A stretch of DNA of 64,000 nt from Flavobacteriaceae bacterium UBA1903 (GCA_002337605.1 DDGL01000013.1:7548-71547); one strand, 5' to 3'; shown: positions 16,870 to 26,285, numbered from the stretch's first letter. The notes: generated from the sequence alone by a model not told the origin. Program-made: numbers and translations.

Positions 16870-17113
16870 AATATGCATTTATTGAAGTTGATTTCGGAAA
16901 CTTTATATATTTAATTACTAATACAGTTTGTTGCCAGCTAAACGCTACCGTCTACCAACTCTAGGAGTTAAAGATATTCAAATTTCAACAAACCGAAAAC
17001 TAAAAAGTCTGTTCATAATTTATGATTCATTTACACTGAATTTTATCCCTAATTCAGTAATTTTCCGCTTCATTTTCGATCTCGGTTTCGGTTTCGATTT
17101 CAGCTAAACAATT

Positions 17114-19432
17114 TTGCAAGAATATCTTCAACAATTAAACGATGCCCAGCGTGCGCCTGTACTCCAAAAAGACGGCGCCATGATTGTAATTGCCGGGGCA
17201 GGCTCTGGAAAAACAAGGGTGCTTACCTTTCGTATTGCCTATTTAATGGAACAAGGGGTAGACCCCTTTAATATTCTGGCCTTAACCTTTACGAATAAGG
17301 CGGCGCGTGAGATGAAAAAACGTATCTCACAGATTGTTGGCAGTACCGAAGCCAAAAATTTGTGGATGGGAACCTTTCACAGTGTGTTTGCAAAAATTCT
17401 CAGGTTTGAGGCAGACAAATTGGGCTACCCAAATAACTTCACCATTTACGACACACAGGATTCTCAAAGTGTGATTCGGGCAGTCATCAAAGAAATGCAT
17501 CTCGACAAAGATGTGTACAAGTACAAACAAGTGTATTCCCGGATTTCAAGTTATAAAAACAGTTTGATAACGGTAAAAGCCTATTTCAGTAACCCGGAAT
17601 TACAGGAAGCAGATGCGATGGCAAAAATGCCCAGATTAGGGGATATCTATAAAAGTTATTGCGATAAATGCTTTAAAGCTGGCGCGATGGATTTTGACGA
17701 CTTACTGTTAAAAACCAACGAACTTCTAACCCGCTTTCCCGAAGTATTAGCAAAATACCAGAACCGTTTCCGCTACATTCTGGTAGACGAGTACCAGGAT
17801 ACCAATCACAGCCAGTATTTAATTGTACGTGCGCTTTCGGATAAATTCCAGAATATATGTGTGGTTGGAGACGATGCTCAGAGTATTTATGCGTTTCGTG
17901 GGGCGAATATTAATAATATTTTAAACTTTCAGAAGGACTACGACGATGTAAATGTGTACCGTCTGGAGCAAAATTACCGCTCTACCAAAAACATCGTAAA
18001 CGCTGCGAACAGTATTATTGAAAAAAATAAAACCCGTCTCGATAAAATTGTCTGGACCGCTAACGACGAAGGTCCCAAAATAAAGGTAAACCGAACCATG
18101 ACCGATGGGGACGAAGGTCGTTTTGTAGCCAGCAATATTTTTGAAACTGAAATGAACGAGCAGGCAAAACATGGCGATTTTGCTATTCTATACCGTACCA
18201 ATGCACAGTCCAGGGCGATGGAAGACGCACTACGGAAAAAAGACATTCCGTACAGGATCTATGGAGGGCTTAGTTTCTACCAGCGAAAAGAGATTAAAGA
18301 CGTGATTTCGTACTTGCGTTTAATTTTAAATCCGAAGGATGAAGAAGCGTTAAAGCGTGTAATTAATTATCCCGCCAGGGGAATTGGGCAAACCACCATG
18401 GAACGATTGACGGTTGCAGCAAACCACTACGGGCGTTCAATTTTTGAAGTTATAAAAGCGCTTGGCAAGATTGATTTAAAGATCAATAAGGGAACTGCCA
18501 CAAAACTTCAGAATTTTACGATGATGATTGAAAGCTTTCAGGTGCTGAACCAAACCTACAATGCTTTTGAAATTGCTGAACACGTTACCAAAAAAACAGG
18601 TCTGGTGACCGAACTTAAGAAAGATGGTACTCCCGAAGGAATCGCTCGTATCGAAAACATTGAAGAATTGTTAAACGGGATGCGTGATTTTGTGGAAGAA
18701 CAAAAAGAACTCGCCGATACTACAGGATCCCTGGCCGAATTTCTGGAAGATGTAGCCCTTGCAACCGATCTGGACAATGATAAAGGCGACGAAGACCGTG
18801 TGGCTTTAATGACGGTTCACCTCGCAAAAGGATTAGAATTTCCCTACGTATACATTGTAGGGATGGAGGAGGAGCTCTTTCCAAGCGGGATGAGTATGAG
18901 CACCCGGGCCGAGCTGGAAGAAGAACGGCGGTTGTTTTACGTAGCCTTAACGAGGGCTGAAAAACAAGCCTACCTTACCTACACGCAAAGCCGCTACCGT
19001 TGGGGGAAATTAATAGACGCCGAACCCAGCAGGTTTATTGAAGAAATAGACGAAAGCTTTTTAGACTACCTTACGCCAGTAACTGAGCATCGCTACAAAC
19101 CCTTGATAGATGCCGATATTTTTGAAGATGTAGACCGAAGCAAACTAAGACTACGAAAACCAACAACAGGGACGCCGCCTAAAGGCCCCACAGAAGAACA
19201 ACTACGCAAATTACGTCGCATAAGACCCGTTAGCAGTGAAACTGATAAAAATTTTGATGCGTCCAAAGCAAACTTAAACGTAGGTACCTTAGTGGAACAC
19301 GTTCGTTTTGGAAAAGGTAAAATCACCAAAATTGAAGGCGTAGGAGCAGATACCAAGGCTGAAATTAATTTTGAAAATGGCGGTTTAAAAAAGTTGTTGC
19401 TGAGGTTTGCGAAGTTGAATGTGTTAGGTTGA
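17114..19432 (+). CDS. uvrD: UvrD/PcrA-type superfamily 1 DNA helicase
   Basis: A 772-residue 3'-5' helicase for repair and replication-restart. Motifs: Walker A AGAGSGKTRVLT (about 28-39), VDEYQDTN, GDDAQSIYAFRGA, EQNYRST, TVHLAKGLEFPYVYIVG and ALTRAEK, in the right order. The C-terminal ~50 residues (VEHVRFGKGKITKIEG) form the Tudor-like PcrA tail that binds RNA polymerase in other bacteria. The start is a TTG at 17114: a stop lies nine bases upstream and the following QEYLQQLNDAQRAPV matches the usual N-terminus of the family. It is monocistronic. Confidence 0.94.
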   Translation: MQEYLQQLNDAQRAPVLQKDGAMIVIAGAGSGKTRVLTFRIAYLMEQGVDPFNILALTFTNKAAREMKKRISQIVGSTEAKNLWMGTFHSVFAKILRFEADKLGYPNNFTIYDTQDSQSVIRAVIKEMHLDKDVYKYKQVYSRISSYKNSLITVKAYFSNPELQEADAMAKMPRLGDIYKSYCDKCFKAGAMDFDDLLLKTNELLTRFPEVLAKYQNRFRYILVDEYQDTNHSQYLIVRALSDKFQNICVVGDDAQSIYAFRGANINNILNFQKDYDDVNVYRLEQNYRSTKNIVNAANSIIEKNKTRLDKIVWTANDEGPKIKVNRTMTDGDEGRFVASNIFETEMNEQAKHGDFAILYRTNAQSRAMEDALRKKDIPYRIYGGLSFYQRKEIKDVISYLRLILNPKDEEALKRVINYPARGIGQTTMERLTVAANHYGRSIFEVIKALGKIDLKINKGTATKLQNFTMMIESFQVLNQTYNAFEIAEHVTKKTGLVTELKKDGTPEGIARIENIEELLNGMRDFVEEQKELADTTGSLAEFLEDVALATDLDNDKGDEDRVALMTVHLAKGLEFPYVYIVGMEEELFPSGMSMSTRAELEEERRLFYVALTRAEKQAYLTYTQSRYRWGKLIDAEPSRFIEEIDESFLDYLTPVTEHRYKPLIDADIFEDVDRSKLRLRKPTTGTPPKGPTEEQLRKLRRIRPVSSETDKNFDASKANLNVGTLVEHVRFGKGKITKIEGVGADTKAEINFENGGLKKLLLRFAKLNVLG

Positions 19433-19449
19433 TGGTACGTAGTTAGGTA

Positions 19450-19974
19450 TTATTCAGAACGAACGCCTGTCAGCATTTTATCCATGAGTTCTTTGTCTTC
19501 AGAGGTATGGAGCACAGAGACATCTCCTGTAGATTCCAGTACCACTGCGCGTACTTCGTCAAAATGTATCACATTTGCTTCCCGTAACTTTGCGATGAGG
19601 TCTTCTTCGCTCATATTGGTGCTGTGTAAGTTGCTTTCTAAAATTTTACCATTCTTCATAATCAGCATGGGTTTATTGGTGGCTAATTTCTCAAATGCTG
19701 GTATTTTGCGTACCAAAAATGCAAATACAGTTTGAAAAAATAAAATACCAGCCAATGCTACGCCACCTTTCAGGATTGATTGGTCTGGATTTAGAATAAT
19801 TGTTGCTATAATAGAACCTATGGCAATTGTTGAAGCAAAGTCGAAACTGGACATTTTTGCAAAAGTTCGTAAGCCCGAAATACGTGTTATGATAATGACT
19901 ATCGTAAAAATAGCAAGAATTGTTAAAAATACTTTTCCGATGATAGGTAGTGAAGCGTAGACCCAGTTTTCCAT
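19450..19974 (-). CDS. DUF421 (YetF-like) membrane protein
   Basis: A 174-residue protein with three N-terminal membrane segments (about 10-28, 40-60, 65-85) and a cytoplasmic domain carrying KPMLIMKNGKILESNLHSTNMSEEDLIAKLREANV, the signature of DUF421/YetF. These proteins are linked to spore or envelope functions in Bacillus, but their biochemical role is not settled. It sits 16 bp after another small membrane protein on the same strand and converges with uvrD. Confidence 0.85.
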   Translation of the reverse strand: MENWVYASLPIIGKVFLTILAIFTIVIIITRISGLRTFAKMSSFDFASTIAIGSIIATIILNPDQSILKGGVALAGILFFQTVFAFLVRKIPAFEKLATNKPMLIMKNGKILESNLHSTNMSEEDLIAKLREANVIHFDEVRAVVLESTGDVSVLHTSEDKELMDKMLTGVRSE

Positions 19975-19990
19975 AGTTCAAATTTTAAAG

Positions 19991-20425
19991 TTAGTAGATA
20001 GTTATAATGGTAAGCCCAAATATAATATGAGCAATTATTAATTGAATAAAAAATAATTTTCTGTTGAAATCTGGCGGATCTGGGTGTATATACAATAGTA
20101 TTTGCCATCCCAAAACTCCTGCAATACCTGCAATAAACCCGAAGAATGCTCCAAAACTATAAGTTATAGATACATCAAAAAGTTTATGAACTACATAAAA
20201 TAGAATTACAAATACAAGCCCGATACCAAAATGTAGCGCCCATCCAATAATGTGCTCCCTACTTGTTAGATATTTAAGTCGTTTGTGACGGCTTACTAGT
20301 AAATTAAGTAACTGTGGCTCTTCAAACTTGCTTTTGGTCAAATATGACAACGCATAACTAAAAAGGGTCATGGCCAGAGTGGCTACTAAGGAAATTCCAA
20401 GGAGATCTATAAATATTTTGATCAT
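19991..20425 (-). CDS. Four-helix integral membrane protein, unknown
   Basis: A 144-residue protein with four hydrophobic helices (about 5-25, 62-83, 88-110, 120-142). A basic loop (VSRHKRLKYLTSREHIIGWALHF) lies between the first two and a PDPPDF motif before the last. I do not recognise the family. It probably forms an operon with the DUF421 gene, 16 bp downstream. Confidence 0.65.
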   Translation of the reverse strand: MIKIFIDLLGISLVATLAMTLFSYALSYLTKSKFEEPQLLNLLVSRHKRLKYLTSREHIIGWALHFGIGLVFVILFYVVHKLFDVSITYSFGAFFGFIAGIAGVLGWQILLYIHPDPPDFNRKLFFIQLIIAHIIFGLTIITIY

Positions 20426-20829
20426 TGCTATTCTATAAATGTGATTAGTGGAACTTAAAAGCTTAATAAGTTATACTCTTTAATCGTGTCTTAGATTCCC
20501 TATTCAATTTAAATTATGTTGATTGCGTAAATCTTCAAATAACAAACGGTTCTAATTTCTGTCTGGGGGCTTTTTTCGGCTTGCTTGTATTAAAATCTTT
20601 AGCTGTCATTCAAAATTAAAAAGGAGGTATATTAAAAACTCACAACATCTTATTAAAGGTATTATAAAAGCCTGATTATGTTATAAGAATGTTCATTAAC
20701 AATCATTTATAGCGAAGCACTAAACATTTCACAAAACTGTGACAGCTTAATCTAAAAGCAAGTAACTTTAGGGATGTTTCATTAAAAAGTGTCGTATATA
20801 GATATCAATCAAGAGCAAAAAATTAAATT
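20426..20829. other. 404-bp gene-free stretch
   Basis: Divergent spacer between the membrane-protein pair and the SemiSWEET gene. It is AT-rich and contains a TAACTTTA motif at 20763-20770 that could be a -7 element for the rightward gene, though no clear TTTG lies 19-21 bp upstream. It also holds an isolated AAGGAGGT at about 20621, unusual here, with no start codon at a suitable distance. I see no ORF, tRNA or stable hairpin. Confidence 0.5.
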
Positions 20830-21078
20830 ATGGAAATGGTATTGGGTTTGGTAGCAGGTGTTTTGACGATGGGTGGTATTGTGCCTCAAATTAGCAAAGC
20901 CCATAGAACCAAACAAACCAAGGATGTTTCCAGAGGGATGCTCGCAATTATTATAAGTGGCGTGTTACTTTGGACTGTTTACGGATTTTTAAAGAGTGAC
21001 ATACCCGTTACTTTAACAAATTTTATAGCAGTACTACTCAATAGTTACATGCTGTATTTAACCTATAAGTTCAATTAG
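20830..21078 (+). CDS. SemiSWEET sugar transporter
   Basis: An 82-residue protein with three membrane helices, the size and topology of bacterial SemiSWEETs, which dimerise to move sugars down their gradient. The PQ motif is in GGIVPQISKAHRTKQTKDVS and the helix-3 Asn occurs in LTNFIAVLLNSYMLY. It is a single-gene unit. The substrate cannot be read from the sequence. A 'PQ-loop' protein of another kind is the alternative, but the length and motif agree with SemiSWEET. Confidence 0.88.
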   Translation: MEMVLGLVAGVLTMGGIVPQISKAHRTKQTKDVSRGMLAIIISGVLLWTVYGFLKSDIPVTLTNFIAVLLNSYMLYLTYKFN

Positions 21079-21191
21079 AAAAAAACCTGTAAGCCATGTC
21101 AAAAGGCTTAGTACTACATTTATTGACTAAAACTAAAACGACAAGTAAGGTAAAGACACATTCTTCCTTCTCAAGTAGGTAGTGTTGTAGC

Positions 21192-21650
21192 TTAGGATTT
21201 TAGTTCTACATCAAGTTGTCTTCCTTCTTCAAAAGCTTTTTTATCCATTTGAGTCCCTACTGCAATTCCTATGGCCATTCCAATAGGCAACCCAATTCCT
21301 AAAAAAGCCATATTTTCAAATAAGGCACCAAAAACCACACCCATAGGAATCCCAAATATGGACATTCCAAGCGCCATCCATAAATTCCGATAATAATTCT
21401 TGGGTACAATTTTCATTTCTTTCTCAAGGATTTTTATGATGCTCGTTTGTTTTTTTCTAAGCTCTTTTTTTAACTCGTTGTCCGGAACCCTATTTAACTC
21501 CTCAATTGAACTATTTAATGCAGTAAGTACCTTGTTTGATAGCTTTTTTTGTTTCAATGCTGCTATAAACTTTTCAAAATGAAGATACTGGTTATTCAAT
21601 TTGGTGTTATTTTTAATGGCAGGTCTTGGTTTCAGGTCGGTGAGTTTCAT
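21192..21650 (-). CDS. Small protein with Gly-rich membrane hairpin, unknown
   Basis: A 152-residue protein. The first ~90 residues are basic and helical (KFIAALKQKKLSNKVLTAL). They are followed by two Gly-rich hydrophobic segments (LGMSIFGIPMGVVFGALF and LGIGLPIGMAIGIAVGT) at about 92-135, then a charged tail. The layout suggests a membrane hairpin with cytoplasmic ends. No family is recognised. It is preceded on its strand by the DoxX-family gene 50 bp upstream. Confidence 0.65.
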   Translation of the reverse strand: MKLTDLKPRPAIKNNTKLNNQYLHFEKFIAALKQKKLSNKVLTALNSSIEELNRVPDNELKKELRKKQTSIIKILEKEMKIVPKNYYRNLWMALGMSIFGIPMGVVFGALFENMAFLGIGLPIGMAIGIAVGTQMDKKAFEEGRQLDVELKS

Positions 21651-21700
21651 GGGTTGGTTTTTGAATTATGTTGAAATTTAATAACGTATATACGTGTGTT

Positions 21701-22426
21701 TTAGTTAGGTATTTTTTTTGCTTTAGCATATTCTTCTAAGCAATCCTCTAAGGGTGTTCCATGGGTATGAACACATTCACAAAATCTATTTCCCGCATCT
21801 TCAAATTCTGAATTTGCAAATTGTTTTTTACACTCAGACAATGAATTTCTTGGCATAATTTCGTGACCATACTTAAACATAAGAATGACAAGCACAACAG
21901 TTGTAGCGACTCCTGCGAAAAAACCGAAAGGGAATTTATTACTGTATTTTTCTGGACGTTTTATAACTCCAAAATCAGGTGTATTTTTAAACGGTAAGAT
22001 GTATTTTAACCTATCGTAATTCCAAACGAGAACATATAAATTTGCCAACACCATTAGTGGAGCAGAAATAAATGAACCCTCAAATCTTACTGCGAAAGAA
22101 AGGATACAAATATTAACAATTACAGGAAAATAGAGAAGTGCTCCCAAGGCTACAGTTCGGGGTATTATCAATAATACTGCGGCAAGTACCTGAGCAATTC
22201 CGATAAATGTATAGTAATAGCCTGTATGATACAGAGCTGTTAGATAGGATCCCATTGGGTGAATTTCGGATAAGCCGCTGGCGAATCGTTCATCCAATAT
22301 TTTGGTCATTCCCGCCACTATAAAGCCAATCGCTAAGGTTAGTCGGCAAAAAACCGAAAAGTACCAATACCATCTGTTTTTTTTAATTTTCAGATAAAAT
22401 TGGTCGAATTTGCTCAAATTGTTCAA
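21701..22426 (-). CDS. DoxX/MauE-like membrane protein with Cys-rich tail
   Basis: A 241-residue protein. Four hydrophobic helices in the first ~145 residues, with GFIVAGMTKILDERFASG after helix 1, match the DoxX superfamily of quinone- or thiol-linked membrane proteins. A fifth helix (about 168-188) leads to a soluble tail with three Cys (SECKKQF, RFCECVHTHG, EDCLEEY; four including the second of the CEC pair) that is not part of standard DoxX. The tail looks like a small helical-hairpin module held by disulfides. The periplasmic position and redox role are inferences. Confidence 0.75.
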   Translation of the reverse strand: MNNLSKFDQFYLKIKKNRWYWYFSVFCRLTLAIGFIVAGMTKILDERFASGLSEIHPMGSYLTALYHTGYYYTFIGIAQVLAAVLLIIPRTVALGALLYFPVIVNICILSFAVRFEGSFISAPLMVLANLYVLVWNYDRLKYILPFKNTPDFGVIKRPEKYSNKFPFGFFAGVATTVVLVILMFKYGHEIMPRNSLSECKKQFANSEFEDAGNRFCECVHTHGTPLEDCLEEYAKAKKIPN

Positions 22427-22521
22427 GGTATAACTGTTTTTATCACTTTATGAAAGCAAGTCACACAAATGTCATTATCAAGGGTAACCGATCTTCAAAA
22501 AGAAGTTTCTAAAGTAAAATA

Positions 22522-23079
22522 TCACGCCTTCCACTTAATGTTGCACCCCATGCTGGGCTTTTGCTCTTTTCGCTGCGGATTGTTGTTAAGGATATTATCC
22601 ATCGCCTCTCGTAAGTCACGACCATTTACTGGAATGCCATTGCCCGGGCGTGAATTGTCCAGTTGCCCCCGGTAGACTAATTTTAAATCGCTGTTAAACA
22701 AATAGAAATCTGGGGTACACGCGGCATCATAAGCTTTGGCTACTTCTTGAGTTTCATCAAACAAATAAGGGAAGGGGTAGTTTTCCTTTCTGGCTACATC
22801 CCACATAAATTTTGGAGCGTCCTGTGGGTAGTTTTCTATGTCGTTACTGCTTATGGCTACAAAACCAAAGCCCGTGACGTGGTAGTCGTTTGCCATACGT
22901 ACCAGCTCTTCATTTACATGCTTTACAAAAGGACAATGGTTACAGATAAACATGACTACGGTTCCTTTTTCACCTTGTATATCTTTTAAACGTACAGGTT
23001 TGTTGGTGCTGGCATCAGTTAGCGTAAAATCTGGTGCTTTGGTGCCTAAAGGCATCATGGTAGAAGGTGTTAAGGCCAT
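22522..23079 (-). CDS. Thioredoxin-family (AhpC/TSA-like) protein
   Basis: A 185-residue cytoplasmic thioredoxin-fold protein without signal peptide. It has the redox motif Cys46-Asn-His-Cys49 (FICNHCPFVKH), the cis-Pro in ACTPDFYLF, and the AhpC/TSA start LGTKAPDFTLTDA. Proteins with CNHC motifs are common in Bacteroidota and are thought to reduce or oxidise disulfides or peroxides; the substrate is unknown. It lies upstream of the DoxX-like gene in the same direction, about 95 bp away, a possible redox pairing. Confidence 0.88.
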   Translation of the reverse strand: MALTPSTMMPLGTKAPDFTLTDASTNKPVRLKDIQGEKGTVVMFICNHCPFVKHVNEELVRMANDYHVTGFGFVAISSNDIENYPQDAPKFMWDVARKENYPFPYLFDETQEVAKAYDAACTPDFYLFNSDLKLVYRGQLDNSRPGNGIPVNGRDLREAMDNILNNNPQRKEQKPSMGCNIKWKA

Positions 23080-23196
23080 AGAAGTTTTTTTATTAGTAAT
23101 CGATTGATACCATACGTTACATTACAAAGATACAATTCTGAATATTCATTAAACTGAGGTTTTTTTAGAATGGATATACTAAACATTTAATAAAAA

Positions 23197-23228
23197 TTTG
23201 AATGTCTGTATTTGCCTATGTATCTTTA
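23197..23228 (+). promoter_or_regulatory. Bacteroidota-type promoter for the 23246 gene
   Basis: TTTG at 23197-23200, a 20-bp spacer and TATCTTTA at 23221-23228 match the flavobacterial consensus TTTG-N19-21-TAnnTTTG. The start codon follows 17 bp downstream. Confidence 0.6.
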
Positions 23229-23245
23229 ATCAAAACTAACAGATT

Positions 23246-23557
23246 ATGGACAAAGGATATAGTTCGCTATCCGTAGCGATAGAACAATTACAAGAAGAGG
23301 GATATACTGAAGATTTTAACCTGGTAGAAGAAGGAATAGAATCTAAAGGGCTAAAAAAAGAATGGAAAGCTGGTGACTGTGAGGTTGTACGGTATTTTCG
23401 TTTTGAAGGAATGACAGATCCTGGCGATAACTCCATTTTGTATGCTATTGAAACAAAAGATGGTAAAAAGGGACTTCTCGTAGATAATTACAGTGCAGCA
23501 GGAACTTATATTTCTGAAGAAATGCGAGAAAAACTGAAGATTACTCATGACGAATAA
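23246..23557 (+). CDS. Small conserved flavobacterial protein
   Basis: A 103-residue acidic protein (LSVAIEQLQEEGYTEDFNL, then EVVRYFRFEGMTDPGDNSILYAIET and KKGLLVDNYSAAGTY). It matches a short conserved family of Bacteroidota that is sometimes labelled phosphoribosylpyrophosphate synthetase-like, although no PRPP-synthase motif is visible here. It overlaps the next gene, csaA, by 11 bp, which implies translational coupling and a linked function, perhaps in translation quality control. Confidence 0.75.
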   Translation: MDKGYSSLSVAIEQLQEEGYTEDFNLVEEGIESKGLKKEWKAGDCEVVRYFRFEGMTDPGDNSILYAIETKDGKKGLLVDNYSAAGTYISEEMREKLKITHDE

Positions 23558-23885
23558 CCTTAGCTGGCAGGATTTCGAAAAGGTAGCTATGCGGGTGGGA
23601 ACCATCATAGAAGCAAAAGAGTTTCCCGAAGCCAAAAACCCCGCCTACAAATTAAAAATTGATTTTGGAAGTGAGATAGGCATACTCAAATCTTCGGCAC
23701 AAATCACTACCCTGTATTCGACTGATGCATTGGTAGGAAAACAAGTAATAGCCGTGGTTAATTTCCCTGAAAAACAGATAGGGCCTATGATGAGCGAATG
23801 CCTTGTTTTAGGTGCCGTAGACGGGGATGATGTCACCTTGCTTCAGCCCTCTAAAAAAGTGAAAAATGGCCTGAAAATATCCTAA
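23547..23885 (+). CDS. csaA: tRNA-binding protein CsaA
   Basis: A 112-residue OB-fold protein homologous to the tRNA-binding domain of MetRS and Arc1p/EMAP II. The family motifs are MRVGTIIEAKEFPEAKNPAYKLKIDFG and FPEKQIGPMMSECLVLGA. CsaA dimers bind tRNA and have been linked to protein secretion in Bacillus. It is the second gene of a two-gene unit, and a hairpin with a T-run follows at about 23895. Confidence 0.93.
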   Translation: MTNNLSWQDFEKVAMRVGTIIEAKEFPEAKNPAYKLKIDFGSEIGILKSSAQITTLYSTDALVGKQVIAVVNFPEKQIGPMMSECLVLGAVDGDDVTLLQPSKKVKNGLKIS

Positions 23886-23894
23886 TAGTTGCGT

Positions 23895-23934
23895 GTGCTT
23901 TTTTATGTGAGTACCTACATAACGCACTTTTTGT
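23895..23934 (+). terminator. Probable terminator after csaA
   Basis: GTGC...TTATGT pairs with ACATAACGCAC with a bulge of T residues, and TTTTTG follows. It overlaps the 3' end of the convergent MFS gene. Confidence 0.4.
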
Positions 23935-25087
23935 TTTTCAGAAAAAAGAATAGCCCAAAAAGAGGCCCCAAGGTAAGTACGACCAACATACATTGAGGGG
24001 CAATAGTTTCTGAAAGTGTTGCAACTACCTGAATACTTACAATCGATACTGCAAAACCTATGGAATTAACGATGGTTAATGCGGTTCCTTTGTTATCTGG
24101 CTGGGTATTGTGAACCACCAGTGTTGAAAACATAGGAGAGTCTGCAATAACAGCGATTCCCCAAAGCAGTAAAAATGGAATAAAAATAAAAGGGGGTGTA
24201 GCATAAAGAAATGGAGATGCCACACAGCATATTCCGGAAATTAGTAGCGCTGTAGTCGCTACTTTTTTAGTTCCAAAAGCGTTAGATATATACCCTCCTA
24301 AAATGCAACCAAGAGCTCCTATAGCAATAACTAGGAACGACCAGAGAGAAGTGTTTAAGGTCATTGACTGATCTTGTGCATAAGCACTCAATATAAAAGG
24401 GACAAAGGCCCAGAAGGCATACAATTCCCACATATGTCCAAAATAACCAACTGCTGCACTTCGGAATTTTTTATTCTGAAAGATTTGCGGAATGGCAGTA
24501 AGCTTTAGCTGTGTTGCAGCGGTTCTATAAGGGCCGTCAGGAACTAAAAGATTCAAAACAAACCCACCCAATACCGCAATTCCTGAAGTGATACCAACAA
24601 CCCATTGCCAGGAAATTTCGGCAGAAAAGCTACTTACAAAATGCGGGAAGGCTGTACCCAATGCCAATGCTCCTACCAGGTATCCCAAAGACCTTCCTAA
24701 TCCTTTCTTATAATAATCTGCAGCTATTTTCATGCCAACCGGGTAAATGCCAGCTAAAAAGAAACCCGTTAAAAATCGAATAAGTACTAACGATGGTAAC
24801 GTATTTCCACTCCATAGCATTCCCAGGTTTATAGAGGCGCCTAACAAAGAGCAGATAAAGAAAACCTTTGAGGGCGAAAATCGATCCGCAATGGTGACTA
24901 TGGCAAATAGTAACGTCCCTATAATAAAACCGAATTGTACAGCAGAGGTTAGGTAGCCTAAAGCTTGTTCTGGAAGTTGAAAAGCGTCAGAAAGTTGTGT
25001 TAAGACTCCATTCCCGGCAAACCAAAGTGAGGTGCAACAAAATTGGGCAAATACGATAACCCATAAAATATGTGTAGGACGCTGCAT
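23915..25087 (-). CDS. MFS transporter
   Basis: A 390-residue permease with about 12 membrane helices in two halves. The inter-helix 2-3 motif reads ADRFSPSKVF and the repeat half has GGYISNAFGTKKV, both degenerate versions of the GxxxDRxGR/K signature. The N-terminus (THILWVIVFAQFCCTSLWFAGNG) is typical of CynX/NimT-like or sugar-phosphate type MFS proteins. The substrate is unknown. It is preceded 25 bp upstream by a DUF5694 lipoprotein on the same strand and converges with csaA. Confidence 0.88.
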   Translation of the reverse strand: MQRPTHILWVIVFAQFCCTSLWFAGNGVLTQLSDAFQLPEQALGYLTSAVQFGFIIGTLLFAIVTIADRFSPSKVFFICSLLGASINLGMLWSGNTLPSLVLIRFLTGFFLAGIYPVGMKIAADYYKKGLGRSLGYLVGALALGTAFPHFVSSFSAEISWQWVVGITSGIAVLGGFVLNLLVPDGPYRTAATQLKLTAIPQIFQNKKFRSAAVGYFGHMWELYAFWAFVPFILSAYAQDQSMTLNTSLWSFLVIAIGALGCILGGYISNAFGTKKVATTALLISGICCVASPFLYATPPFIFIPFLLLWGIAVIADSPMFSTLVVHNTQPDNKGTALTIVNSIGFAVSIVSIQVVATLSETIAPQCMLVVLTLGPLFGLFFFLKNKKCVM

Positions 25088-25112
25088 AGGACGCCCCGAA
25101 AATAGTTAAAAA

Positions 25113-26000
25113 TTATTCCAAACTATCAAACTCCACAAATTCATATTCTGGGGAAGCTTCGAAAAGATTTCGTAAGATAGCTGCGTGCCCGTTGCCCATG
25201 ATAACCATAATTCTATCTTCAGGACTTTGGGTAATGCCAATAATATTTCTAAAAATCCTGAGGTTTCTATTATACCACCAGATGGAGAGGTGGTCTGCCC
25301 CTTGATTGTTTTCAGATTTAAAGTTTCCGAGTAAATAAATTCCGTAGCCATACTCATGAGCCTCCGGGGAGTTTATATATTTAAAATAATCTGTAAGGTT
25401 CATTTTGGGGACAAGTTTGTCGTCGTAGGCCATCCAGTCTTCAAACCCTTTCCAGAGTGGATCCTCATAATCCCAGTTTACATCACCAGTAATTTTTTTT
25501 AGGTAAATGGAATCTTTAGTATACAAATCACGGCTTAGCGAGTAAGAATTTACCGAGTACAAAGTGTCTAACGCAAGATCTGATGCTACACGCATAGCTA
25601 ATTGATAGCGTTCGTCACGTTCCTCATTGCGGTTTCCGGCTTTGTATTCATTAAACTTTTCCATTGCATTCCAACCTGGGTTTGCTTCAATAGCAATCTT
25701 AGTAGGTTTAAACTTTTTAATATAGGCAACCAGTTCAGAAACTTCAGATTTTTTTGGTTCTTTTAAAACGTCTATCTGGTCTTCAGGAATTGTTTTATGG
25801 CCATCCAGACCTGGATAGTCAAAATGGAAGGTACCAACAACCAATACCTGTGCTTTTTGCTTCGGAAAGAAATCGGCTGGCGTTTTAAGCGTATCGGTTT
25901 TATTGACTTGTGGTGCTACTGTAGGGGAGGTGTTCTTTTTATTTTTTTCGATACAGGAAGTATAAAGTAGTAGAAGTGTAAGGTAAAATAAATGTTTCAT
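25113..26000 (-). CDS. DUF5694 lipoprotein, TraB/ChaN-like fold
   Basis: A 295-residue protein with a lipoprotein signal (MKHLFYLTLLLLYTSC, lipid at Cys16). The body has VLVVGTFHFDYPG, KIAIEANPGWNAM, and a terminal VIMGNGHAAILRNLF. These three blocks are the paired Glu/His metal-binding elements of the TraB/TIKI/ChaN superfamily as seen in DUF5694. A metal-dependent hydrolase anchored in the outer or inner membrane is a reasonable inference; the substrate is unknown. It probably shares a transcript with the MFS gene. Confidence 0.75.
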   Translation of the reverse strand: MKHLFYLTLLLLYTSCIEKNKKNTSPTVAPQVNKTDTLKTPADFFPKQKAQVLVVGTFHFDYPGLDGHKTIPEDQIDVLKEPKKSEVSELVAYIKKFKPTKIAIEANPGWNAMEKFNEYKAGNRNEERDERYQLAMRVASDLALDTLYSVNSYSLSRDLYTKDSIYLKKITGDVNWDYEDPLWKGFEDWMAYDDKLVPKMNLTDYFKYINSPEAHEYGYGIYLLGNFKSENNQGADHLSIWWYNRNLRIFRNIIGITQSPEDRIMVIMGNGHAAILRNLFEASPEYEFVEFDSLE

Positions 26001-26198
26001 AGGTTGAGTAATTAGTTTCCATAAAGATACTTATAGTAGAAAATTGTTACAGTAGTGCGCTTTACTGAATAAGAAAGTGATGTACTAAAGAGGCGTCGAA
26101 ATGTTAAAAAGTGTTAAATTACTACTTTGTATTGCATAGTACTGTAACAAAAATAATAGTTGTCCGTCTATTTAGTATAACCCTTTAAAACTATTATT

Positions 26199-26285
26199 AT
26201 GAGAACGTTAGACAGCAATGCATTATCAGCAAGAGTAAGAACATCTAAAGCCTATGCTTGGAATAGCAAGAGACGCTATAGATAA
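26199..26285 (+). CDS. Small basic peptide, 28 residues (candidate)
   Basis: A short ORF, ATG at 26199 and TAA at 26283-26285, encodes a 28-residue peptide with seven Arg/Lys in its C-terminal two thirds and the end WNSKRRYR. It is followed 39 bp later by a second small ORF, and both sit before one strong terminator in an otherwise gene-free interval of 540 bp. No homologue is known to me. A leader peptide or a chance ORF are the alternatives. Confidence 0.4.
   Translation: MRTLDSNALSARVRTSKAYAWNSKRRYR

Noticed and set aside
20618..20640. A strong Shine-Dalgarno-like AAGGAGGT in the 404-bp spacer
   Set aside because: No ATG, GTG or TTG lies at a workable distance with an open frame after it, and the genome otherwise makes little use of such sites.
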